Shown here: piece after piece, positions 42,326-51,357 of the stretch
How the letters are laid out: each line of letters begins with the position of its first letter
How positions within the stretch are numbered: position 1 is the first letter of the stretch
From: Haloferax prahovense DSM 18310
GTDB taxonomy: Archaea > Halobacteriota > Halobacteria > Halobacteriales > Haloferacaceae
Direction of reading: 5' to 3'
Assembly: GCF_000336815.1 (NCBI RefSeq)
Contig: NZ_AOLG01000008.1
Location: 67,545 to 131,544, forward strand
Length of the DNA stretch: 64,000 nucleotides
Program-made: the position numbers and the translations under genes
Notes under the pieces: generated by a model
Databases searched by the model: none
Seen by the model: the letters and a program-made list of their open reading frames with translations, nothing else
What the model was told of the DNA's origin: nothing

Positions 42326-44422
42326 ATGAGCGAGTCCGGTCCCCTGTCCGCCGACAGACCCGACGCAGACCGCGAATTCCGCGTCGACGCCCCCTTCGAC
42401 CCCGCGGGCGACCAGCCCGAGGCAATCGAGGCGCTGGCCCGCGGCTTCCGCGAGGGTGCCGACGTGCAGACCCTGCTCGGTGTCACCGGTTCCGGCAAGA
42501 CAAACACCGTCTCGTGGGTGGTCGAGGAGATTCAGAAGCCGACGCTCGTCCTCGCGCACAACAAGACGCTCGCCGCCCAGTTGTACGAGGAGTTCAAGAG
42601 TCTCTTTCCCGACAACGCGGTCGAGTACTTCGTCTCCTACTACGACTACTACCAGCCCGAGGCGTACATCGAACAGACCGACACCTACATCGACAAGGAC
42701 ATGTCGATAAACGAGGAAATCGACCGGCTCCGCCACTCCGCGACCCGGTCGCTTCTCACCCGCGACGACGTCATCGTCGTCGCCTCGGTGTCCGCCATCT
42801 ACGGCCTCGGCGACCCGACGAACTACACCGACATGTCTCTCCGGTTGGAGGTCGGCCAGCAGATGGACCGCGACGAACTGCTCGGCGCGCTCGTCGACCT
42901 CAACTACGAGCGAAACGACGTGGACTTCCGACAGGGCACGTTCCGCGTCCGCGGCGACACCGTCGAGGTGTTCCCGATGTACGGTCGCTACGCCGTCCGC
43001 ATCGAGTTCTGGGGCGACGAAATCGACCGGATGCTGAAGCTCGACCCGCTGGAGGGCGAGGTCAAGTCGTCGGAGCCGGCGGTGCTCGTCCACCCGGCGG
43101 AGCACTACTCCATCCCCGAAGAGCAGCTCGAAGGAGCCATCTCGGAAATCGAGGAGCTGATGGAACAGCGGGTGAAGCACTTCCAGCGACAGGGCGACCT
43201 CGTGGCCGCCCAGCGCATCGAAGAGCGCACCACCTTCGACATCGAGATGCTCCGCGAGACGGGCCACTGCTCCGGCATCGAGAACTACTCGGTCCACCTC
43301 TCTGACCGCGAGCCGGGCGACGCGCCCTACACGCTCCTCGACTACTTCCCCGACGACTTCCTCACCGTCATCGACGAGTCGCACGTCACGCTCCCGCAGA
43401 TTAAGGGCCAGTACGCCGGCGACAAGTCCCGAAAGGACTCGCTCGTCGAAAACGGCTTCCGCCTGCCGACGGCCTACGACAACCGCCCGCTCACCTTCGA
43501 GGAGTTCGAAGAGACCGTCGGACAGGCGCTGTTCGTCTCCGCGACCCCCGGCGACTACGAGCGCGAGCACTCCGACCAAATCGTCGAGCAAATCGTTCGG
43601 CCAACCCACCTCGTGGACCCGAAAGTCGAGGTGACGGAGGCGACCGGACAGGTCGACGACCTCATGGCCCGCATCGACGAGCGCATCGACCGCGACGAGC
43701 GCGTGCTCGTCACGACGCTCACGAAGCGGATGGCCGAAGACCTCACCGAGTACCTCGAAGAGGCCGGCGTCGACGTGGCCTACATGCACGACGAGACCGA
43801 CACGCTCGAACGCCACGAACTCATCCGGTCGCTCCGCCTCGGCGACATCGACGTGCTCGTCGGCATCAACCTCCTCCGGGAGGGCCTCGACATCCCGGAG
43901 GTCTCGCTCGTCGCCATCCTCGACGCCGACCAGCAGGGCTTCCTGCGCTCCGAGACCACGCTCGTCCAGACGATGGGTCGCGCCGCCCGCAACGTCAACG
44001 GCGAGGTCGTGCTCTACGCCGACGAGATGACGGACGCGATGGAGGCAGCCATTTCCGAGACGCAGCGCCGCCGCCGCATCCAACAGGAGTTCAACGAGGA
44101 ACACGGCTACACGCCGACGACCATCGCAAAGGAGGTCGGCGAGACGAACCTGCCGGGGAGCAAGACCGACACCCGCGGCGTCTCCGGCGACGAACCCGCC
44201 GACGCCGACGAGGCGGTGGAACAGATAGCCTTCCTCGAAGACCGGATGCAGGAGGCCGCCGACAACCTCGAGTTCGAACTCGCCGCCGACATCCGCGACC
44301 GCATCCAGAACCTCCGCCGCGAGTTCGACGTGGACGCGCTCGAAGACGGCGTCGCGCCCGAGTACCCCGACGAACACGACGGCGAGGCCGACGACGGCCT
44401 GACGCCCCCGGACGAGTTCTGA
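42326..44422 (+). CDS. uvrB: UvrABC excision nuclease subunit B
   Basis: Damage-verification helicase of nucleotide excision repair. It receives the lesion from UvrA and recruits UvrC. The 698 residues show the N-terminal [20 protein letters not shown], Walker [13 protein letters not shown], the beta-hairpin region [20 protein letters not shown], motif [10 protein letters not shown], helicase motif [20 protein letters not shown] and [19 protein letters not shown]. The C-terminal UVR coiled coil ([20 protein letters not shown]) pairs with UvrC. ATG 42326 gives the family-like start; the longer frame is noise. Four bases before the stop of uvrB the gap to the Nudix gene is only 6 bases. Confidence 0.97.
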   Translation: MSESGPLSADRPDADREFRVDAPFDPAGDQPEAIEALARGFREGADVQTLLGVTGSGKTNTVSWVVEEIQKPTLVLAHNKTLAAQLYEEFKSLFPDNAVEYFVSYYDYYQPEAYIEQTDTYIDKDMSINEEIDRLRHSATRSLLTRDDVIVVASVSAIYGLGDPTNYTDMSLRLEVGQQMDRDELLGALVDLNYERNDVDFRQGTFRVRGDTVEVFPMYGRYAVRIEFWGDEIDRMLKLDPLEGEVKSSEPAVLVHPAEHYSIPEEQLEGAISEIEELMEQRVKHFQRQGDLVAAQRIEERTTFDIEMLRETGHCSGIENYSVHLSDREPGDAPYTLLDYFPDDFLTVIDESHVTLPQIKGQYAGDKSRKDSLVENGFRLPTAYDNRPLTFEEFEETVGQALFVSATPGDYEREHSDQIVEQIVRPTHLVDPKVEVTEATGQVDDLMARIDERIDRDERVLVTTLTKRMAEDLTEYLEEAGVDVAYMHDETDTLERHELIRSLRLGDIDVLVGINLLREGLDIPEVSLVAILDADQQGFLRSETTLVQTMGRAARNVNGEVVLYADEMTDAMEAAISETQRRRRIQQEFNEEHGYTPTTIAKEVGETNLPGSKTDTRGVSGDEPADADEAVEQIAFLEDRMQEAADNLEFELAADIRDRIQNLRREFDVDALEDGVAPEYPDEHDGEADDGLTPPDEF

Positions 44423-44428
44423 CCGGTC

Positions 44429-44848
44429 GTGTCCTCACCACCGACCCTGACGTTCGCGGCCGGCGGACTCCTCCGCCGCGACGACGGCCGACTCTGTCTC
44501 GTCCACCGGCCGCGCTACGACGACTGGTCGCTCCCGAAGGGGAAGCTCGAACCGGGCGAGACGCTGATCGAGACCGCCGTCAGAGAGGTCCGCGAGGAGA
44601 CGAGATGCGAGGTCGACTGCGGCCGGTTCGCCGGGCGCTACGAGTACCGCGTTCCCGACGACGCGGGGACACGGAGCGGCCCGAAGGGCGTGTTCGTCTG
44701 GCACATGCGCGTCGCCGACGAGCGCCCGTTCGAACCCGACGGCGAGGTCGACGCGCGCCAGTGGGCCACCCCCGCCGCAGCGCTCGAACGGCTCACCTAC
44801 GAGACCGAACGGGCGCTGGTCAGACGGGCGTTCGAACCCAACGACTGA
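44429..44848 (+). CDS. Nudix hydrolase
   Basis: A 139-residue hydrolase of nucleoside diphosphate derivatives. The Nudix box is complete: GKLEPGETLIETAVREVREE followed by T. The N-terminus (TFAAGGLLRRDDGRLCLVHR) and the later VFVWHMRVADERPFEPDGEV resemble diadenosine polyphosphate hydrolases of the Ap4A type. It starts with GTG 6 bases after the uvrB stop, so the two are probably an operon. This is consistent with clean-up of damaged nucleotides, though the substrate is not proven. Confidence 0.88.
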   Translation: MSSPPTLTFAAGGLLRRDDGRLCLVHRPRYDDWSLPKGKLEPGETLIETAVREVREETRCEVDCGRFAGRYEYRVPDDAGTRSGPKGVFVWHMRVADERPFEPDGEVDARQWATPAAALERLTYETERALVRRAFEPND

Positions 44849-44938
44849 GCACAGATTTTGGATAGAAATACATGTTACTGGTTTTTCGACGCGCGTCGGT
44901 GTGTGGACCGTACCCAAATTGGGGGGTCGACATCAAGA

Positions 44939-44945
44939 CTTATTA
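44939..44945 (+). promoter_or_regulatory. TATA box of the TauE-type leader
   Basis: CTTATTA centred about 31 bases before the GTG of the 24-codon ORF at 44973, and about 315 bases before the exporter start. Confidence 0.5.
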
Positions 44946-44972
44946 GCCCGACCTCGTTATGCCCGTTCCACC

Positions 44973-45047
44973 GTGATCCGCACCTCGGCGGACGAGCCTG
45001 CAACCCACACCGTTCACCACGCCTACCCCAACGGAGGCATTACCTGA
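44973..45047 (+). CDS. 24-residue upstream ORF in the TauE-type leader
   Basis: GTG-initiated ORF beginning MIRTSADEPATHTVHHAYP, rich in His and Thr. It starts where a leaderless transcript from the TATA at 44942 should begin, and its TGA directly abuts the ATG of the next small ORF. Coding status is uncertain. Confidence 0.3.
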   Translation: MIRTSADEPATHTVHHAYPNGGIT

Positions 45048-45242
45048 ATGGTCCGCGGATTCGAGCACGGAGTGCTCGATAGTTCGGGCGACCACCGCAC
45101 GCCGGCCCATCCGGCGTGCGACGCGGTCGCATCCTCGGGAGACGGTGAACACGCGCGGGTCGGTGCCGCTGATGACTCGGCGAACGGGCTGTTTTCGACG
45201 TGCCACTCCACGCGAGTGCACGCGAACGCTACTGCGTACTGA
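45048..45242 (+). CDS. 64-residue ORF in the TauE-type leader
   Basis: ATG follows the preceding small ORF's stop with no gap. The peptide (MVRGFEHGVLDSSGDHRTPA onward) is Asp/Ala/His/Ser-rich without a recognisable domain. The DNA also encodes two perfect hairpins, so RNA structure may be the real selected feature. It ends 14 bases before the exporter start. Confidence 0.3.
   Translation: MVRGFEHGVLDSSGDHRTPAHPACDAVASSGDGEHARVGAADDSANGLFSTCHSTRVHANATAY
45061..45120 (+). promoter_or_regulatory. Two perfect hairpins in the exporter leader
   Basis: TCGAGCAC/GTGCTCGA (45061-45068 and 45072-45079, 3-base loop) and CGCACGCCGG/CCGGCGTGCG (45096-45105 and 45111-45120, 5-base loop). In RNA they would form adjacent stable stems about 140-200 bases before the exporter start codon. 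Confidence 0.6.
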
Positions 45243-45256
45243 TAACAACGAGAACC

Positions 45257-46342
45257 ATGAGCTCTCAGTCTCTCAGTCACGTCCAGAAGTCGTTCCTGAA
45301 GTACCAACACATCCTCGTGTTCATCGCTCCCCTGCTGTTCCTCGCCTCGGTGTTCACCATGGCACCGACGCCGTCGGGTGCAGGCATGGAGTACTGGCTC
45401 CAGTACTGGTGGCTGTTCCCGGTGTTCCTCACCGGCGCGACCATCGTGAACACGGTCGGCATCAGCGGGTCGGCGCTCTTCGTCCCGTTCCTCATCTTCA
45501 TCTTCCCCATCTTCGCGCACCCGCTCGACTCGTCGACGCTGGTGAAAGTTGGCCTCATCAGCGAGGCGTTCGGCCTCTCCAGTTCGGCCGTCGCTTTCAT
45601 CCAGTACGGCCTCGTCGACCGGCGACTGGCGCTGACGCTCGTCGGCGGCTCGATTCCGTTCGTCGTCGGCGGCGCGCTCCTGTCGTTCGTCATCCCCGAC
45701 GTGGTGTTCCACGCGCTGCTCGGAATCGCGCTGCTCGCCGCGTCCTACCTGCTGTTCAACGCCGACCTCGGCCACGACGAACCCGGCTCGTCGGACTCCG
45801 ACCACGCCGCGGCCACCGACGGCGGCACCGTCTCCGCGAGCCTCCCCAACGACCCCGGTAAGCTCGGCCCCGCGGGCGTCCACACGGCCGACGACGGCAC
45901 CGTCACCCGCGTCGACCGCGAGGGCGACGACTACACCTACACCCGCGGCGGCTACCTGCGCCGCTTCGCCAACTACAGCGTCGGCGGGATGTTCCAGGGC
46001 CTCGCCGGCTTCGGCGTCGGCGAACTCGGCATCATCTCGATGCTCAGCACGAAAGTCCCCGTCCGCGTCGCCATCGGTACGAACCACATCGTGGTCGCGC
46101 TGACCGCCATCCTGGCGTCGCTCGTCCACGTCTTCGGCGGCGGTATCGTCGGCGGTCACTCGTTGAGCCTCGCGACGACGCCGTGGAACATGGTCGTCTT
46201 CACCGTCCCCGCGACGGTCCTCGGCGGCCAAATCGCCCCCTACGTGTCGAACGCGCTGGAGACCGACGTCATCAAGAACTTCGTCGGCGTCCTCTTCGCC
46301 GTCATCTCGATTGCGCTGTTCATGATGGCGCTGGGCATCTAA
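45257..46342 (+). CDS. TauE/SafE-type (sulfite/anion) exporter
   Basis: A 361-residue membrane protein of the TauE/TSUP family. It has about eight helices, for example HILVFIAPLLFLASVFTMAP, IVNTVGISGSALFVPFLIFI, and FVVGGALLSFVIPDVVFHAL in the first half. Residues about 178-235 are a hydrophilic, Asp/Ser-rich cytoplasmic insert between the two four-helix halves. The second half contains VGGMFQGLAGFGVGELGIIS and IGTNHIVVALTAILASLVHV. The family exports sulfite, sulfoacetate or related anions. The start ATG 45257 is followed directly by MSSQSLSHVQKSFLKYQHIL. Its long leader suggests RNA-level regulation. Confidence 0.9.
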   Translation: MSSQSLSHVQKSFLKYQHILVFIAPLLFLASVFTMAPTPSGAGMEYWLQYWWLFPVFLTGATIVNTVGISGSALFVPFLIFIFPIFAHPLDSSTLVKVGLISEAFGLSSSAVAFIQYGLVDRRLALTLVGGSIPFVVGGALLSFVIPDVVFHALLGIALLAASYLLFNADLGHDEPGSSDSDHAAATDGGTVSASLPNDPGKLGPAGVHTADDGTVTRVDREGDDYTYTRGGYLRRFANYSVGGMFQGLAGFGVGELGIISMLSTKVPVRVAIGTNHIVVALTAILASLVHVFGGGIVGGHSLSLATTPWNMVVFTVPATVLGGQIAPYVSNALETDVIKNFVGVLFAVISIALFMMALGI

Positions 46343-46405
46343 CGACCCACTCGAACCGTTTTCACCGGCACCACTTTCACAGTCCTCGATTCTGAACCCT
46401 CACCC

Positions 46406-46846
46406 ATGTACGACCACATCCTGCTTCCGACCGACGGTAGCGACGCGACCGATGCGACCATCGAGCACGCGGCGACCCTCGCCGAAACGTACGGCGCGAC
46501 GGTCCACGTCCTGTCCGTGGCCGACTCGCGTAACCGCTTCGAGTCGCCCTCGGCCGGCATCGCGCCGGACGTGTGGGAGAAGTCCGAACTCGACCGCGCG
46601 GAGTCGGCGGCCGACGCCGCCGTCGAGGCGCTCCCTGACAGCGTCGCGACCGAACGCATCGTCGAGGAGGGCGTGCCTCACTCGACTATCGTCGACTACG
46701 CCGCCGACGCCGAGGTCGACCTCGTCGTGATGGCGACCCACGGTCGAACCGGCCTCGACCACTACCTCGTCGGCTCCGTCACGGAGCGCGTCGTCCGCCA
46801 GTCCGACGCACCGGTGTTGACCGTCCGCGCGGCGGACGAAAAATAA
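46406..46846 (+). CDS. Universal stress protein (UspA family)
   Basis: A 146-residue single-domain Usp. The start MYDHILLPTDGSDATDATIE and the ATP-binding pattern G-2x-G-9x-G(S/T) in THGRTGLDHYLVGSVTERVV mark an ATP-binding member. It likely forms a dimer and is induced by stress. It follows the TauE-type gene by 63 bases on the same strand and may be part of that unit, a common pairing for Usp and transporters. Confidence 0.93.
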   Translation: MYDHILLPTDGSDATDATIEHAATLAETYGATVHVLSVADSRNRFESPSAGIAPDVWEKSELDRAESAADAAVEALPDSVATERIVEEGVPHSTIVDYAADAEVDLVVMATHGRTGLDHYLVGSVTERVVRQSDAPVLTVRAADEK

Positions 46847-46871
46847 GCGCTGCGACCCCTCGCGGTCCGCG

Positions 46872-47366
46872 TTACTCGAACTCTTCTGCCAGCGCGGCGC
46901 GGTGCTCGCGGCGCTTCTGAAGCGCCGCGTCGCGCAGTTCGCGCTCCTCTTGGGAGTCGCAGACGAGGTCCGGAACCGGAATCGGTTTCTCGTCGTCGTC
47001 GAGCGCGACGAAGGGGAAAAAGGAGGTGATGGTCTCGCGGCGGTCGCCCTCGCTCGGTCGCTCGGCGGTCACGTCGACCTTGATGTCCATGCTGGTGCGA
47101 CCGGTGTCGAAGACGTACGCCTCGACGGTCACCACGTCGCCCACGTCGATGGGTGCGAGGAAGTCCACGTGGTCCATCGACGCCGTGACTACCTGCCGCT
47201 CGGCGAAGCGTCGCCCGGCGATGGCCCCGCAAACGTCCATCCACTCCAGAATCCGCCCCCCGAGGGCGCGTCCGAGGTTGTTCGTGTCGTTGGGCATCAA
47301 AATCTCGCTCATCTCGGCGCGGGACGCCGACAGCGACCGCGTGCCGACCGACGACTGCTGTTGCAT
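46872..47366 (-). CDS. Acyl-CoA thioesterase (hotdog fold)
   Basis: A 164-residue hotdog protein of the BACH/YciA type that hydrolyses acyl-CoA to CoA and free acid. Landmarks are EMSEILMPNDTNNLGRALGG then RILEWMDVCGAIAGRRFA (catalytic Asn/Asp region), and VTASMDHVDFLAPIDVGDVV then TVEAYVFDTGRTSMDIKVDV. The C-terminus is a charged helix (RELRDAALQKRREHRAALAE). It has its own TATA (AATAATTTAACC, minus strand, centre 47395). It is convergent with the usp gene, with 25 bases between stops. Confidence 0.9.
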   Translation of the reverse strand: MQQQSSVGTRSLSASRAEMSEILMPNDTNNLGRALGGRILEWMDVCGAIAGRRFAERQVVTASMDHVDFLAPIDVGDVVTVEAYVFDTGRTSMDIKVDVTAERPSEGDRRETITSFFPFVALDDDEKPIPVPDLVCDSQEERELRDAALQKRREHRAALAEEFE

Positions 47367-47389
47367 ACCACACGGTCGGAGTCGGACGT

Positions 47390-47402
47390 GGTTAAATTAT
47401 TC
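47390..47402 (-). promoter_or_regulatory. TATA box of the thioesterase gene
   Basis: AATAATTTAACC on the minus strand, centred 29 bases before the ATG at 47366. Confidence 0.6.
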
Positions 47403-47820
47403 TACGTGGTGAAAAATAGAAATAAAGGTGATTAATCGCTCGGGTTGTCGATTGTCGACAAACGCGCCTCACATTTCAACAACCTAGACAATTAATAGTG
47501 TTTATTACGTATCGAACGGTGTCTGCGCGAACCGCAGACCGGTGGTGGGACGCCGACGCCCGTCTCTCGCCTGCGTTCGAGGGAACGTTCCCGAGGGTTC
47601 CGACTCCCGTTCGACCGCGACGAGCGACGGGGAATCAGTCGCCGATTCCGACTCCGACGACCCGAGCGGCTCCCGTTTCACGTCCGTCCCGCGCCTCGCC
47701 GAACCGCGACGGCCGGACGACGGGGCTCGCGCCGGTCGCCCCGCAGACCGGACACGACGCTGCACCGGCCCCTCGGCGCGTCGGTGGAATCGCGACTGCT
47801 TCGCGTATTCGATTTTTGGC
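47403..47820. other. Intergenic region with AT-rich promoter and hairpins, no supported gene
   Basis: About 420 bases. The left part (47403-47515) is AT-rich and holds an inverted repeat TTGTCGA/TCGACAA (47445-47451 and 47455-47461) and a plus-strand TATA-like TTTATTAC near 47500. The right part is GC-rich with a hairpin GTCTGCG/CGCAGAC (47521-47527 and 47533-47539) but no convincing protein frame. A non-coding RNA is possible. Confidence 0.5.
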
Positions 47821-49023
47821 TCACTCGACCCGCTCAGCCTCGACGCCGCCGTCTTCGATTTCGATGTCGACCGCGTCGGCGGAGATGTCCGCCGTCTCGA
47901 TGCCGTCCAACTCACCGAGTATCTCACTGATGTCGTCGAGGCCGAGGAGTTCGCGGGTCTCCTCGTCGAACGCCTTGCTTTCGAGGCCCGCTGCCTGCTG
48001 TATATCGGAGCCGGTCAACCCCTTTCCGTAGCGGCCGAGCAGCGACGTGAGTTCCTGCGGGAGGATGTACGTCGTCGACGGCGAGGTTCCGATGTTCCCC
48101 AGCGTCTCCATGCCCTTGTCGATGATGGCGCGCTCGCCCATCGACTCCGCCGCGCGGGCCCGCAGAACCGTCGAGATGGCGTCACCCTGCGCTTCGAGAA
48201 TCTGTGACTGCTTTTCCCCCTGCGCGCGGATGATGTTCGACTGCTTGTCGCCCTGCGCCTTCTCGACGGCGGAGCGACGTTCGCCCTGCGCTTCGAGAAT
48301 CATGGCGCGGCGGCGGCGCTCGGCGGAGGTCTGTTGTTCCATCGCGGTCTCGACGTCCTTCGAGGGCTTCACCTCGCGGACCTCGACGGATTCGACGCGG
48401 ACGCCCCACTCGTCGGTCGGCTCGTCGAGTTCCCGGCGGATGCGCGCGTTGATGTGGTCCCGGCGCGCCAGCGTCTCGTCGAGTTCCATGTCGCCGAGGG
48501 CGGCCCGCAGCGTCGTCTGCGCGAGCAGCGAGACGGCCCGGCGGTAGTTGTCGACCTGCAGGAAGGCGCGTTCGGGGTCCATCACGCGGATGTAGACGAC
48601 GGCGTCCGCCGTCACGGGGGAGTTGTCCTCCGTGATGGCCTCTTGGGAGGGCACGTCGAGCGTCTGGGTTCGCATGTCGAAGCGGTAGGTCTTCGAGACG
48701 AACGGCGGGACGACGTTCAGCCCCGGTTCGAGGATGCCCTTGTAGTCGCCGAACACGGTCAGCGTCCGCTTTTCGTACGCCTGCACGATTTCGACCGCGT
48801 CGTACACCGCGGCGACGGCGAGCGCGAGGACGACGTATCCCGCGAGCGTCAGCGGCGTGACGGGGAAGACGACGACGGCGAGGCCGAAGACGATCACCGC
48901 GACGGCGAGGGGACCAAGCCAACGCGGGATTCGGCCGGGCTCGCTGTCGACCCGCCCCGCGCCCGACGACGAAGACGACGAGGACGCCGAGAGCTTCCCG
49001 AGTTGGTAGAACAGGCTGTCCAT
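47821..49023 (-). CDS. SPFH/Band 7 (stomatin-like) membrane protein
   Basis: A 400-residue protein anchored by an N-terminal hydrophobic hairpin (LGPLAVAVIVFGLAVVVFPV and LTLAGYVVLALAVAAV). The SPFH domain follows (ERKTLTVFG-like strand KRTLTVFGDYKGILEPGLNV, then VPPFVSKTYRFDMRTQTLDV). A coiled-coil helix comes after (TSAERRRRAMILEAQGERRS with repeated AQGEKQS units), then a C-terminal Gly/Leu-rich flotation segment. It should form oligomeric microdomains and regulate a membrane protease or channel. Instead of the usual NfeD partner it diverges from a 64-residue membrane protein. ATG 49023 is preferred over 49038. Confidence 0.92.
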   Translation of the reverse strand: MDSLFYQLGKLSASSSSSSSGAGRVDSEPGRIPRWLGPLAVAVIVFGLAVVVFPVTPLTLAGYVVLALAVAAVYDAVEIVQAYEKRTLTVFGDYKGILEPGLNVVPPFVSKTYRFDMRTQTLDVPSQEAITEDNSPVTADAVVYIRVMDPERAFLQVDNYRRAVSLLAQTTLRAALGDMELDETLARRDHINARIRRELDEPTDEWGVRVESVEVREVKPSKDVETAMEQQTSAERRRRAMILEAQGERRSAVEKAQGDKQSNIIRAQGEKQSQILEAQGDAISTVLRARAAESMGERAIIDKGMETLGNIGTSPSTTYILPQELTSLLGRYGKGLTGSDIQQAAGLESKAFDEETRELLGLDDISEILGELDGIETADISADAVDIEIEDGGVEAERVE

Positions 49024-49099
49024 GGTGGAGAGTGACACCGAAGCGGAATAAAGCTACCCGGCCACCAGCTATTTGTCCGCGAACGCCCGACCGCCCCGT

Positions 49100-49294
49100 A
49101 TGCGAACGAACCGCGGCCGAATCGACGTGGAGGACCTGCTGAAAATCATCCTCCTGCTCGTCCTCGTCTGGCTCGTGCTCGAAATCATCGGCGAGGTGCT
49201 CGGGCTGTTCGGCGCGTTGCTCGGCCCGCTCCAGCCGATTCTGGGACTCGTCGTCGCGGCGCTCATCGTCCTCTGGCTGCTCGACCGAATCTGA
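49100..49294 (+). CDS. Small membrane protein (DUF7554-like)
   Basis: A 64-residue protein. A basic N-terminus (MRTNRGRIDVEDLLK) precedes two very hydrophobic helices, IILLLVLVWLVLEIIGEVLG and ILGLVVAALIVLWLLDRI, with a short LFGALLGPLQP turn. The 76-base gap to the divergent SPFH gene suggests shared promoter control. It may be an accessory of the SPFH microdomain in place of NfeD (inference). The DUF label is from memory. Confidence 0.75.
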   Translation: MRTNRGRIDVEDLLKIILLLVLVWLVLEIIGEVLGLFGALLGPLQPILGLVVAALIVLWLLDRI

Positions 49295-49343
49295 CCCCCC
49301 GCGGCGACGATACGCCTTTGTGTCTCTCGCGTGAGTCACGGGC

Positions 49344-49841
49344 GTGTACAGTCTGAACGTCCCGGTTCCGGGGCGGGTCGCCCGCCTCGCGTCCGACCTG
49401 TTTCCGTACCTCGCCCCGTTCGACCGGGTTCGCGACCGGCACACGCTCGTCTGCAAGCGGTTCGAAGACACCGAGTTCGACCGCTTACACGAACAGTTGC
49501 GGCGCGTGCTCGCCGGTCAGCCGGCGTTCGAAGCCCGCGTGACCGACATCCGGTTCTTCGAAGCGCCGCCGCGCGGAGCCGCGCCAGTCGTCTATCTCGC
49601 TGTCGAGAGCCCCGGCCTCGCCGACCTGCACCGCGCGCTCACTGACGAGTTCGGCGCTGTCGACGGACTGGAGGGCGACGAGTACGTCCCGCACGTCACG
49701 CTCGCCCGCGGCGGCAGTCTCGCGGACGCCCGCGCGGTCGCGAGCCAGTCCATCGAGCCCGTCGAGTGGACCGTCTCGCAGCTCGACATCTACGACTCGT
49801 CGTTCCGCGAGACCGCGGACTCGATTTCGCTTCCGGCCTGA
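49344..49841 (+). CDS. 2'-5' RNA ligase / 2H phosphoesterase family protein
   Basis: A 165-residue two-histidine phosphoesterase. Both HxT/S motifs are present: DRHTLVCKRFEDTEFDRLHE near residue 33 and YVPHVTLARGGSLADARAV near residue 113. This is the active-site geometry of LigT/ThpR. Members ligate or hydrolyse 2',5'- or cyclic 2',3'-phosphate RNA ends. Translation starts with GTG (MYSLNVPVPGRVARLASDLF). It lies 49 bases after the small membrane protein, possibly in the same transcript. Confidence 0.88.
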   Translation: MYSLNVPVPGRVARLASDLFPYLAPFDRVRDRHTLVCKRFEDTEFDRLHEQLRRVLAGQPAFEARVTDIRFFEAPPRGAAPVVYLAVESPGLADLHRALTDEFGAVDGLEGDEYVPHVTLARGGSLADARAVASQSIEPVEWTVSQLDIYDSSFRETADSISLPA

Positions 49842-49905
49842 CGGCGGCGATTCGACCGCGTCGCCGTCGGCGAAGCGACGACCGCCGGTGTGTCGCCCCG
49901 CCCCG

Positions 49906-51282
49906 TCAGTCGCGCGCCCGGAGCCGCATCCCCATCGGCTCTTCGGGGTGCATCGTCAGCGACCCGCGAAGCGAGAACGGCTCGTCGCGGACGTAGTCGA
50001 GTTCGTACCGCTGGGCGACGGTGCCGAGGATGAGCCGCCCTTCGAGCAGCGAGAGGTGCTTACCGATGCAGTGGCGCGGCCCCCCGCCGAACGGGAAGTA
50101 CGCGAAGCGCGGGCGGTCCCCGGCCCGCTCGGGTGCCCAGCGGTCCGGGTCGAACGAAAGCGGGTCGTCCCACCAGCGCTCCGACCGGTGGACGACCCAC
50201 TGCGGGAGCATGATGGCCGAGCCTTCCGGGACGCGGTAGCCGCCCAGACGAACGTCCACCTTCGGCTCGCGGAACATGACGTACACCGGCGGGTACAGCC
50301 GCATCGCCTCGTTCAGCACGCGTTCGGTGTACTCCAGCTTCCGCACGTCTTCGAACGTCGGCGTCCGCCCGCCGAGCACCTCGTCCAGTTCGCGGTGGAG
50401 CTTCGCCTCCGCCTCGGGGTGTTGCGAGAGCAGGTACCACGCGTACGTCAGCGTCAGCGCCGTCGTGTCGTGGCCCGCGAGGAGCATCGTCATCAGCTCG
50501 TCGCGGAGGTTCTTTTCGGTCTGCTCGCCCTCGTCGTGGGCGCGGAGCAGAATCGAAAGCAGGTCCATCGGCCGGTCGTCGCTCGTCGCGTCGGCCGACA
50601 CCGACGACGCCGGCGTCTCGCCGTACTCGGTCCCGCGGCGCTCCTCGACGATGTCCCAGACGAGCGATTCGAGTTCGGACAGCGCCTCCTTGTACTGGCG
50701 GTTCTCCCGCGTCGGGGCCCAGTCGGGCGTCAGGAACCGAAACGGGTCGGGTTCGAACCGCGCCCCGAGCGGTTCGAGGTTCTCCTGTACCCGCCGAATG
50801 CGCTCGTCGTCGAGATCGGTGCCGAACATGGCGTCGACGATTATCTCGACGGTCAGCCGCGCCATCTCCAGTTGCACGTCGACCACGTCGCCGTCGCCCC
50901 ACGACGACAGCATCGACTCCGTCCGGTCGGTCATCATGCCGGCCATCGTCGAGATGCGCCGCACGTCGAACGCCGGCTGGGCGAGTTGGCGCTGTTTCTT
51001 CCACGTCGCACCCTCGCTCATGAGCAGGCCGTCGCCAAGCAGGTCGCCGATGGCGCGGTCCTGGAACTGCGGCTTCCTGAACTTCGACGCCTCGCTCACG
51101 AGCACCGTCTCGACGTCCGCCGGATTCGTGAGCATGTAGGTGTCGAGCGGGCCGAGGTCGAAGTGGACCACGTCGCCGTAGGCGTCCGCGACAGCCGTCA
51201 GGAACGTAAACGGGTCGCGGGCGTACTGTCTGCTCGCGCCGAACAACGGGAGGCCCTTCGGTCCGGGAGGGGTCGCACTCAT
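49906..51282 (-). CDS. Cytochrome P450
   Basis: A 458-residue haem monooxygenase. Features in order are the proline-rich start PPGPKGLPLFGASRQYARDP, the oxygen-binding I helix MLLAGHDTTALTLTYAWYLL, the ExxR motif in RVLNEAMRLYPPVYVMFREP, and the haem-binding loop FPFGGGPRHCIGKHLSLLEG with the ligand cysteine. There is no membrane anchor, so it is soluble. It belongs to the bacterial-like long class rather than thermophilic CYP119. The redox partner is not adjacent, though a 3-Cys ferredoxin is encoded at 28.9 kb. Substrate unknown. ATG 51282 is chosen over GTG 51285. Confidence 0.95.
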   Translation of the reverse strand: MSATPPGPKGLPLFGASRQYARDPFTFLTAVADAYGDVVHFDLGPLDTYMLTNPADVETVLVSEASKFRKPQFQDRAIGDLLGDGLLMSEGATWKKQRQLAQPAFDVRRISTMAGMMTDRTESMLSSWGDGDVVDVQLEMARLTVEIIVDAMFGTDLDDERIRRVQENLEPLGARFEPDPFRFLTPDWAPTRENRQYKEALSELESLVWDIVEERRGTEYGETPASSVSADATSDDRPMDLLSILLRAHDEGEQTEKNLRDELMTMLLAGHDTTALTLTYAWYLLSQHPEAEAKLHRELDEVLGGRTPTFEDVRKLEYTERVLNEAMRLYPPVYVMFREPKVDVRLGGYRVPEGSAIMLPQWVVHRSERWWDDPLSFDPDRWAPERAGDRPRFAYFPFGGGPRHCIGKHLSLLEGRLILGTVAQRYELDYVRDEPFSLRGSLTMHPEEPMGMRLRARD

Positions 51283-51357
51283 CACCCTGTGTTGGTTCGA
51301 ACAGGTAAGAATTGCACGGCGGTCGCGACCGACGTTTCCGTGCCGACCGCGACCCGC

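Larger units (their letters stand above)
44849..45256. other. Long leader/intergenic region before the TauE-type gene
   Basis: 408 bases. It holds a TATA box at 44939-44945, two small abutting ORFs (44973-45047 and 45048-45242), and two perfect hairpins (45061-45079 and 45096-45120). It is probably a structured 5' leader of the exporter at 45257. Confidence 0.55.
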
